Assembly (NCBI GenBank): GCA_032209605.1
Contig: JASFXZ010000009.1
Span: forward strand, 12,697,553-12,761,552
Direction: 5' to 3'
From: Mactromeris polynyma
Lineage: Eukaryota; Mollusca; Bivalvia; Venerida; Mactridae
DNA length: 64,000 nucleotides
The position numbers and the translations under genes are program-made. A model generated the notes under the pieces. It made no database searches. It was not told the origin of the DNA and worked only from the letters and a program-made list of their open reading frames with translations. Shown here one piece after another: positions 36,802-48,800 of this stretch; the stretch's first letter is position 1, and each line of letters starts with the position of its first letter.

Positions 36802-39800
36802 GTGAGTAACAAAAAGTGCTTGGCATGTGTTTCACTGTTTCAGTGTTTGCCGGTTTGGCATAAACGCATACTTGTGAGTTAAGCTTGATCGACAATTATA
36901 GTATTTATGAATTTGTTGTTCACAAACTAGTTCCTATATTATTCTTTCTCGCTGTCGAGAATCTTTAAGAGCAAGTGCAGACTCTAAACGAAAGTAGCTC
37001 GTGTTATGATAGAAAAATTAAGGTTACCCCCCCCCCCCTTTTTAACTGTATTGATGTGACTACAGCTTGACTAGACACTAGAATGAAAGCTTTTGGGGAC
37101 TGCTACCCATACCAGCACATGGGGGGGGGGGGAATAGAGGGGAAAAGGGAGCCAATGTTATCACTTTGTCACTTATTGACTTATACAATTAACAAATGTA
37201 TGTCAGTAATCACACATTATAATATGAGTTGACTTAACAAATGTACTGTACTATGTAGCAGGATACTGGTCAGTTTGGTAAATAACAAGTTCGGTAAATT
37301 GATATTAACGTTCATGTCCTTCAGAGGTTTTGGTAAAAAGAGTTTTTGTTTACATTGAACAATGACATAGGCAATTAGGCTTAATTTAGGATAGTATGGC
37401 AAAGTGTGGCCAAACAAGGTTACTGGTAATTAAGTCATGTGAAACATATGAATATTTGCTAATTGACATGTTAATTATGTACCTTAGTCAACTCGTACCC
37501 TTTCTTTGGTCAACCCGTACCTACCCAAGTTAACTCGTACCGAATTTGGTCAACTCGTACCTCTCATTTTTTATTACTTTAAGCTGTAAACTAATGCATA
37601 TGTCATAGTTTTTTCTATCTGAATCCACTTTTAATTATACAAATACATGATAGTTTTATAGTTTTTTTGTTTTGTTCTATTTCTAGTATTAACTATTACT
37701 TGCTAATGCGTTAATAACACTATTGTATTATTTTACCGAAACATCCGCACCAATCATACTACAAAATCAATTTACTGAACTAGCCATTTACCGAAACCTC
37801 CGTAAATCCTGTAGCAATGTCTTACCCTTAATACATTAAAAGAATGTGGATGCACTCAAACTGATGTTTCAATTTCGTTTTTTGTTGGAAGGAAATTTTA
37901 AGTTGAACTATGGAAAACATCGAAGTAATTCAAGGGGAAAGAGTGCACCTGATGTGGGACTCGAACCCATGACCCCCTAAACACTAGTACAGTGCTCTAC
38001 CTTCTGAGCTAAGCAGGCGGCCATCTAACCCCACAGTACTTCAAAATGTAACTTTAGTACTTAGGGAGTGGTACCCATAAACAGCCCCAAAAATGGTCAC
38101 ATGAGTGCCCTGAATTAAGTTACTCAAATAAAATTGCATAATAAAAACTAGGTGTGGTACACTCTAGGCAGGAGTCTGGTAAGTTTCAGTGCAATGCTTG
38201 TTTTGTTGGCATCTGATCACTACCAATTATGAGCTGATTTCAGTTAATCAGAGAATGAATGAAGAATGTATTTGAGAGCTATCTTCTTTCATAGGTTGCT
38301 TTCACTTTTTGTCTCTGGCAATCTTTTAAAATTTAAACTGCTGCATTAAATTTAACAAACTGTAGCAATGTTCCTTTAATGGAACCCTCGTTCTTGTTCT
38401 AATAATCAATTTTGCCATCAGGGTGAAGTAAATTTCTGACTGGACAATGAAAAAAAATAGACCTGTAAAAGCACTAACTTCAGACAATTTCTTTAATATT
38501 AAGCTGCACTTTTGATTATTATTGGCATGAATTATGATTTATGATTAGTTGATGATTTTTAAAAGTGACTTCTCTGAAACCAAATTGCCTAGTTTAAAGG
38601 ACTGCTGGCAGGTTTCTTGATTAGCTACTTCTAAATATGAAGTTTAGGTTTTTCTGATCTGATATTCAGTATTGTAGCCTGTGTGAATAACACTTTTTGA
38701 TTGACCCTGTCTTTACATTTTTCAATGTGATACCATAACTTTGAACAAAGAATATTATTGAAATGTCTCCTAGTGCCAGAATGAATATCAACGGTGAACC
38801 ATGAAAAGTCTTCATGATATATAATTTATGTTATTCATAAACAATAAATACAGTGAAGATAGCATTATTGTATTATAAAAGCAAAGAATATAAGAAGTCT
38901 TTAAAACATATGATCCTATGTAAAATAGTTATTGTTAATTGGTTAGGAAGGAAAAGAAAACAAGTATCAATACCATTGTTATTATATTACAGTCCAGTCT
39001 ATGAAATGGCATATACAGGGTAAGAGACATCAAAATGCTATCAAGTATTGGGCACAAAAACAAGAGGCAGCAAAGTGCAGCATTTTTGTTCGCAACTTTC
39101 CACTGGGAACCACTGAACAAGAACTGTGGCAGTATTTTGCACAGTTTGGACGTGTTACGAAAGTTTCAATTGCTCAACCTAGGGTAAGAATCAAGGAAAC
39201 TCTTACAAATGTGGGGAAAACAATTTTGCTACCGCAGATTCCCCACTTTACCAGCATCTGGAACTTCTAGTTGAGGCTATCCTTAAAAATCTGTTTGTTT
39301 GCAGTTCTGCGACCGATAAATGAAAAATGCTGTGACTCAATTAATTTTTTGTCTGGTTCATCGATGAAATTTTTTTCCTGTCATGTAGCCATTACAGTAC
39401 TAAACTAAAAAAACCTACCTACCTACCCACTGATAAAATTTCAGGTCGCAGAACCGCAAACAAAATTATTTAAGGATGGCCTGATTAAAATTGTGTATTA
39501 TGTCTCGGTTTTTATCATTCTGTTGGTAGATAGTCAATTTCAATACAATAACTCAAATACCTTTTGGTCTCTTGTGTCATATCTTGGGATGATGATTGCT
39601 TTCAGGTTGTAGATGAACCAAATTGATATTGGGATCACTTGGTCAAAGTGACCATTAATAGGAATCCTTGTTTTTCAAACATCTCTTGCTTCTTACAGAA
39701 TTTTACAAAATAAACTGCAGTCATCACAGCTTATTAAGTTCTACCTCTGATCAGCCTCAATGACTTGTATTATAGAGTGTTTTTGTTCCTTCAAACACTT

Positions 39801-42800
39801 CAAGAAACATTTGTCGACAAAGCTTTCTCGAAGTTACATCGACTTGCAGTTCTGAATGCAGGGACAGGGTTGTCTGCTGTAGCAAAAATGATGTTGCAAA
39901 CCACATTACATGTATTACCTCACACTGCTTATATCCACATAAATATCATGTTGATAGTAAATAAAAAATTCCACCTAAGTGATTATGATTGACTATTTTG
40001 ACTAATTTGCAGAGTCTATGGCGCTCAGATCTTGCTGGTCACACAGTAACTTCCTTTCAGTTTATTATTTGGTTTTGTTTATAAATTGTAAGTTATTACG
40101 TCGTAGAATACTCATTTATTGTCCAATTTTTCAGTTGTTCACATTCACTTGTAGTAATAGAAAAAGAACTTCTTATATTTCAGGCACTTTATGCTATCAT
40201 TGAGTTTGCATCTGATGAGACGAGGACTTCTGTTTTGCAGCAGAAAAATCACAGACTTAACAGTCAAAATTTGATTGTAAAATCCCGAGATGTACAGGTC
40301 AGTATTAAACATTTTTGAATGCAATTCACAACTTATTGTACCTATGTAAGACTTCTTTTATCATCAATGCATTGTTCGATGTCACTACAGTCATCTTGCA
40401 CAACTATAATAAGTTATTTATTCTATAGTATCTGACATCTGTCGAATACCTGGCACATCTAGCACATTTATCTTGACACATGACACAATTTCATCCCGAA
40501 ATCAGGTAAACTGTAAGAGGAGTTTGATACAGTCAGACATCCATTTATACAACAACCTTTTATCAGAATATACAGTATAATCCGAAATAGATATCAGGTC
40601 CTGATATATCTTCTTATACACTGATTGAAATGGGTTATTCGAAACCATGTATTATTTGAAATATAATTTTAAACCCAATGAATTTGAATGAATGAGGTCC
40701 GACTGTACTTAGTTTTATAGTACCTATATATGACAAAAATAAGATATATTGTTCAGTTCTTCACTATTTTTCCCTTCCTGTGTTTCTTGATATTTTGATC
40801 AATACGGAAACATTCTATCTGATAATTGTATCAATAAAACCTAAAATACCAGTATTTGGTTAATGCGAAGTACCTGTTCACAGGCCTAATAATTTTTGAT
40901 GTACAAATTGAGATGAACAACTTGTAAAAGAAGCTTGTGCTATATGTTTAATGTTGCTTTTGTTTGTATAGGTCCCTGGGAGACCAGCTACAAATCAACA
41001 TGAACAAGGGTACGAGCAGTTTCAGCGAGGGGACTCCTTGGGCATGGTGAGAGGAAGGGGTGGTGAGTAACTTAACTTGTATGTTTTCCTATTGTGTTGT
41101 TTATATGAAAAACTATTTCTATATGTTGCATACAGACCTTTCCCCATTAATTAGAGGTTGTTGGGAAATGACTTAAGATAAATTGTCTTCAGTCATTTTA
41201 TATATTTGAACTTTAGCCATGCTCAGATACGTAAGTTGCCACCTCTAGTTTGGCTGTCCATGTTGTTAGTACCGAGTTAATTGTATGGACTGTCAGCTTG
41301 ATACTTTGTTATAAATCTGAACATTTGTTACCATGAACTGGATACATCAACTTGCTGTTTTACTATTATGAGTCGGTTAAGTTATAATGACTTCACAATG
41401 CCTAGCGTGGGCCCATGTACTGGTTAGCGACCCAGAAAGCAGGCATGGAGAGTGATTAATATGAATTGTGAACTTGTTTCACAATCAATTTAAACTGAAC
41501 TCGTTTAAACTCAAGTAAGTTAACATGAATACCAAAAGTTGCTGGATAATGTTTTATCAATATTTCATTAGTTTTACAGTGTTCTTATAGCACTATGATT
41601 CCACATTCAGTGAACCAGTGAACTAAACAACATATAATCATTCATGCATACTCAGATTATTGTTATGAATTTGATAATTATAGGTCGTGGAGGTTTTAAT
41701 ATGGGTCGTGGTGGCCCTGGCTTTGGACGAGGAGGTTTTCAGAATGATTTTCAGGGCGGTCCGGGACCTGGTCCATCATATGATCAAGGTTACTATGGTG
41801 ATTCTTCACAGGGAACCAGCAATAAGAAAAAAGTCAGTGTCGAAGATCAAGTGGAGCAATATTATCATGAAGAATTGATAGAGAAACTGATGAGAGTCAA
41901 AGGAGTAAGAACTGTTCCATGTCTTCAATGTCTTCAATGATTCAACTTTCATGTTTTGGTTTATGAATTGCTAGCAGGTTTTTTTCAGCTGTTTTATAAC
42001 CGGCTATATTCGCAATGCCAAAAAGCCAAAAAAAATCCTAATAAATCGGAAGAAAAAGTTTTTGTTAAAAAATTAACAAAAGTTAGAATTGAAGAGTATG
42101 GGTTGTCTTCCCAAAATAAAATTGCTTACATAAAGCCTGGTATGTAAAACAAACAAGATGGTGGTCATTAAAATCTCTTGATAATCATCATCCCAGCATC
42201 TTATAGATCAGGGCCAGTATTACAGAAGTATCTTAAGTGAATCTTAAATTGTTCACTTGAGTTCATAACTTCAAATGGAAGTAATTCCAAAACCACATTA
42301 AAACTGCTAGGCTTTTTAATGGTCACGAAAACAACATATTGATACTATTCATTTATCACTCTTGATTTGACCATATAATAGCCTGTATGTTAAATAAACC
42401 AGTTAAGGATAATGATAAGATTTGACTTAAGATGTTTCTGTAATATTGCCTCAGAACCTTATGTATAAAGGACATATATATAAGTTACCAAACCGAAAGG
42501 AAGGTACTGCTTGAATGGTGGCTTTTTCTTACATAAATGAAATGTTGGTAACTATTTATTTAGGTGTGTAAGATCTATCCCAGATTCTACTACATTCATA
42601 TTTATAAGTCCAATGCTGAGGTATTTTAGTGTAAACTTATTTCTTCAACTTTCTCTTCGTTGAAGGAATCAAGGAATCATCACCAGTCGCTGACAGTAAG
42701 ATCATTGTGAATTATCAAAACTTTCTGTGCAGTAAAGAGTTCTGTGTATGTTGGCTCAATTAGCCCAATAAGGTTTGAAAGATGTTGAGTTATTTGAAGA

Positions 42801-45800
42801 AAACGTCTGCCTCTTGGTAATTAACTGCTTAATGTGTTCTTTAATCAACCAGTATGGGACAAGAAAGCTAATTAATCAAGTTGAATGCTTTTTATAGATA
42901 CAGAACCAGTTAGAATGGCTGTGTCAGAACTTACAAGTGACCGCTGAGGAAGCACAGACCAAGTTTCAGCTGTGTGAGAAACTACAGACGTGTCTCGGAC
43001 AATTCTTTCCTGGTAAAATATCCCCTATAAGAAGTTTCAAAGAAATATTAGCTTCAAAAATCACTGTTGCAGTTATTTAAAAATACTAGGCCAAAATTAA
43101 AAAAGTCTTTGTTTGCCCTTTACCGACCCTAGATTTTAGAGGTGGGTAGGTAGGTAGGAAAAATATTTTATTTTATTGTGAAAATTTTAATATGTTTTAG
43201 TCCAAATGTATTGTCCGTGCATGGTAATTTCGGCACGTGGGCGGGTACAGTAAAATAATTGTAAATATTATAAAAGATACGGTTAAATGGCATGTGGTTG
43301 TCAAAAACATGGTTAAACATAAGCTCGGATCAATTCAGAAAAAAATACTACAATATTGTATTGACTACTGATTACTTTATGATCTGATACAAATGGCCTT
43401 CAAATCAAACACCTAAATGAACTGAAATCTTTGGAATTTTACGACTCTGTAATTCCTAATTGGTATATAATGTTATGTATTGGTCTTGTAGGCTGCACTG
43501 TTAATCAGTTTGGATCATCTGTGAATGGTTTTGGTCTCACTGGTTGTGACATGGACATCTTTCTAGATCTCAGTACAATGCACGGACGTACATGGGAACT
43601 ACAGGTAGGCAGTTATTAAGTATCAAATATTTTCTTTCCATTGAGTGATATTCATGTGTATGAACAGGTTGCCATGGTGAACGTTTTGAAACTAGACATT
43701 TATGTTCAGAATTATTGCAATATTCTATTTAATCTTTATGATCAATATCTAATTGTAAAAGTTAGGGTAGTTTTTCGAATTATTGTGATTTTGAAAAAGT
43801 GTTAATCCTATGATTTCTATGGTTTCTTTTTCATGTATTCTTTTCACAAAACATAATAATAATAATAATAATAAACTTTATTTATTGAAGGTAACTCCTT
43901 AAGCTAATCACATAAAAACTTACATACATAAACTTATCTAACAAGAGGCCTTCATACATACATAAATTATTACAATACAAAGAGAACACAAAGAATATAA
44001 GCATTTTTATAATGCTAAACCAATAAATCATAACTCATTTTCAAAATCTGCATTAACAATATGTATGAAAGGGAGATTAAATAATTACAGGGGACGCCGC
44101 ATGCACAATACATTGTCTCCCCACACAGACTCCCGGGAAATAATATAAGGCATCAAGGAGGTGCTAGGGTAGAATTGGGTGCAAGGAATGGTCTGTACGA
44201 CCATAAAGAACTACTAAGGAGAATTTAGTGGGACAAAAGGGGGGAAATCATTATTGGTTGGAATATATCATTTAACAATTTCAAGATAATCAGTAATAAT
44301 AGGACGAATTGGGGGAAAGAACATGGAGCATATGTTACATGTATAATCATGAGCGATGAAAGAAGTGCTAATGCGGAAAGGGGAACTTACATTAATTTCT
44401 ATTAAATGAAATAATTTTAGATAAAAAGAGAAAATTGACATCATATAATAGAATACATGGGGAAGTAAATAACGTCTATACTATAGACACATAAATATTG
44501 CGTGAAACAGTCATCAAGATAGAAATTGAGCAGAACTTTCATACATAGTACTTATTTTTCTGTAAATTATAATACGTTATCCTGATTTACAGGCCCGGAT
44601 CCACCGGGGGGGCCAAGGGGGCCTTGGCCCCCCCAGTCGGCTGAGGAGTGACCTTTTTAAATTCCTAAATTCAAAATTATATCCACTACTATTTTAGCAT
44701 TTTAAATGCAATACATTGATTTATGGTCGATTTCCTCTTGTATACTGCCAGTATAGCTGAAGCAATTTAAGTGCCATAAAAGTTGGCCCCCTGTTGTGCT
44801 CATTGACCTTGAGACCGAAGCAGTAGCCATAAAATTTGGCCCCCTGTTGTGTTGATTGGCCTTGAGACCGTCTAGAAGAATAGTATGCTCACTCTATATC
44901 AGCCCTTGAGACCGAAGCAGTAGCCATCAAATTTGGCCCCCTGTTGTGTTGATTGGCCTTGAGACCGTCTAGAATAGTATGCTCACTCTATATCAGCCGG
45001 GTGCTTTCAATTTCCTTATCATGCATATATATACAGAAGTTGAAAGCGTCTGTAAAACACAGATTATTGAACATGGTACGTAACAGAGGTCTGTCGTGGT
45101 GGTGTTTAGTGATAAAGAATTGATGGGGAGTTGTAAAAAATTCAAACCTGATATTAGCTCTACTGAATTCATTTAAGTTTTCTTAAAATAGTTTTAATCA
45201 ATTCAATAATTTATGGAAGGGAATGTAATACTTGGGCCTGAAGTTTTGCAAAATAAAATAAAAAAAATCCCGAATAAGCCTCCTTTCATATTTATTTTCA
45301 CATTTTCTTAAAAATTTGTTTAAAAAGAACTGTAATGTAATACTAGTAAAGAGGTACAATAATGATAATTTGACATCACACGAAGTTTCTTCTTTTCATC
45401 TTTAATTTTCTGCTGCAGCGCAGCCGTCATCAAAATTAATGTTGTTTAGTCACAATAAGTATTCATGACTAGTGTACGGTTCTTTTGTTTTCAAAAACTT
45501 TGCCTTTGGGTGCCATTTTATGTCGTCTGTCAATGTTGTTAATGATGAATCGTCAACAAGTGGACATTGGTAAAACATATTAGTACTCGTATGAATTGGT
45601 CGTTTTGCGTTTTTTTAACAAGATAATACCAGTAGAATTCTCATGAATGAGTCCTCAAATTTAAGACCCCGAAATGCATCAGAAGCAACCCTTTCATACC
45701 TATATAGTAAAAAATTTCCGGGGGAGATCTGACTGGGGTTGGTACAGAAAGTTGTGTCCCCTGGAAATTTTGTAAAATGTTGGTACTTGTATGAATTGGT

Positions 45801-48800
45801 CGATCTGTATTTTTAACAAGACGCATGTAATGCTACTCATTTCTCATGAATGAGTCCTCAAATTTTAGACCTAGAAATGCACCAGAAGCCACCATTTCAT
45901 AACTATATTGTAAAAATTTCCGGGGGAGATTTGACTGGGGTTGGTACAGGAATTGATGTCCCCAGGACATTTTTAAAAATTTGGTACTTGTATAATTTGC
46001 TCGATTTTGTATTTTTAACAAAATAATACTAGTGCAATTCTCATGAATGAGTCCTCAAGATTTAGACCCCGAAATGCACCAGAAGCCACCATTTCATACC
46101 TATATTGTTCAAATATTCCGGGGGAGTTCCCCCGGACACCCCTTCGGGGAGGGATCACTGGTCCTCATGATTGGCCCCCCCAGTCTTGAATTTCTGGATC
46201 CGGGCCTGATTTAGGTGTCGATTCGCCATATGTACTTATTTACAATAATTTAAAGAAAGCAGTTTTAAACGCGTTCAAAGATTGCTTCTGTCTAATTTCT
46301 ACGGGAATTTCATTCCATACCTCCATACAAGAATAACCAAACGTGCGTTTCAAATATTGCGTACGTGGTATTTTACATGTTAAATTTGTATATGTTTCAG
46401 ATCGTAGTTTATATGTATTGTTTTTAGATTTTTGTATTAAATTACAAAAATATTCTGGGGCAAGGGTATTTACAGCTTTATATATTAGAATTCCTATCTG
46501 ATATTTGTATCTTATTGTAAATGGAAGCCATGATAACACCAGGAACATGTTGTGGGATGGAGTTTTTAGTGGTAGTTGAAGTATTGTCCTTGCTGAACGC
46601 TTTTGCAATTTAGAAACTTTGTATATATTTGTTTGGCTACATGTCCCCCAAATTGTTACACAGTAATCAAATAGTGGTAGGATATATGCATTGTAGTATA
46701 CAGTTTTCATTTCATGTGTTAAATAGTTTGAAATTCTTTTCAGTAAATTTATTTTATTAGTAACTTTTATGCATAAATCATTGATATGTTCATTCCACTG
46801 CAAACAATTGTCGATGGTTAAGCCCAATGATTTTTGTTTATTTACATTTTCTATCGCCGAGTTTGTAATTGATATACGTATTTGCTTTGAGCGTTTAGTT
46901 TTGTATTTTGAACCTAGTAACATGCATGTTGTTTTTGCAGGATTTATAGCCATATTGTTTTTTGAACACCAATTCTGAACATATTCCAAATCCATTTGTA
47001 GATAGAGTTCTATATCATTGATATCGGAAGTAATATAATACAAAGTTGTATCATCTGCATACATATTTATCTGTGAATTTTGAATACACATAGGCAAGTC
47101 ATTAACATATATTAAAAATAACAAAGGACCCAATATAGATCCCTGAGGGACACCTGTTAATACAACTGAAGTGTTGGATTTATTTTGACCAATCTTCACA
47201 TATTGTTTTCTACAATCAAGGTATGATTTGAATAAATTAACTGCATTGTCATTAAAATGGTACAAACCTAGTTTGTAAAGCAGTATTTCGTGATCTACAA
47301 GGTCAAAAGCTTTTTTAAAATCAAGAAAAACACTTCCGATCAAGTCTCCATCATCGATACCTTTCATCCAGGTATCTATCATTTGCGTAAGAGCCGTTTG
47401 GCATGAATGTGATTTTCTAAAACCAGATTGTGTGTCATGTAAAATATTTGTTTCACTTAAGTACTTGTGCAATTGATTTGCTATATGTCTTTCAAATATT
47501 TTTGAAATTGTGTTTAGAATTGAGATCGGTCTATAGTTGCTCATATCTTCTTTTGACCCTTTTTTGTAAATTGGTAATACATAAGCTCTTTTTAATCTAT
47601 CAGGAAATACACCAGCTTCGATGCTATTGTTTATAATGCTTGTTATTGCAATAACAATTTGATCAGAACATATTTTTCAAAATATTTGGACCTATTCCAT
47701 CTTCACCAGTTGCCTTTTTACGGTTAAGGTTATCTATGATGTGTTTAACTTCCAGAATCGTTATGTACTCTATATTAAATAACCTAGTTTTCAATTTACT
47801 ATCTAAATGTTGTTTTAAATTAGCAAAGGATCTCTTTTCAAACCCTGATTTATTTAGAAAGCGTGAAATATTTATGAAATGGTCATTAAATGCATTGAGA
47901 ATCTCATGCATGTCGGTGATTACTTGGTCACCAAGCTTTATGTTTGTTGGTAGGGTAATATTGTTAAGTTTCTCGCTGTTTGTGACGTGTTTTATATGTT
48001 TCCATATCTCCTTCGAATCAGTTTTATTTCTTACAGCATTATTATAGTATTCACGTTTAGATTTTTCAATCATATGCGTTGTTTTATTTCTCCATAATTT
48101 ATAGTTAGACCAATCCGTTTTTCTATGGTAGTAATCCCTTTGCTTCCTCGCAAGTTTAATTTCATCATTATACCACTCAGGTTGATATTCTTGTTTTATT
48201 CTTTTTGTTTTTATTGGTGCATGTTTGTTAAGTATCGGTATAAAAATATTATAAAACATTTCCAGGGAAGAGTTTGGATCTCCTATAGAGTCAACGCAAT
48301 CTAAATTGGAGTATATTATATCATTTTTAAAACTATTTTCATCAAACTTTTTGAACGATCTATAGGTGATTGTAGTGTGCTCATTTGCACTTGTTTTATA
48401 ACTGTGTTGTATCCTTCTATTAAAGCATACTGGGTAATGATCACTTATGCTTACATATTGAACGTTTATTTCATTTATATAATTTGATTCGGTACAGTAA
48501 ATATGGTCAATAATAGATGAACTATGTTTGGTTACTCTTGTTGGATGTTTTATCATTTGCGTAAGTCCGAATTTAAGGAGAGTACTAGACCATTTGGTAT
48601 TTTTGAATCCATTTTTGGGATCATAGTTAATATTAAAATCCCCTACCAGATAAATTTCTTTATACTTTTGACTTATTTCTAATAGCTGAATTTTTATAAT
48701 GTCCATCCAGACTTGTTTTGATGATGGTGGTCTGTATATTAGACCAATAACGAAGGCACTGCTTCGAGGATATGATACCTCTATAAACATTGATTCAACA

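Noticed and set aside
39765..39992. 75-codon plus-strand frame in tut1 intron 2
   Set aside because: Exon 2 joins exon 3 directly in phase 0 and gives a complete RRM, so an extra exon would break the domain.
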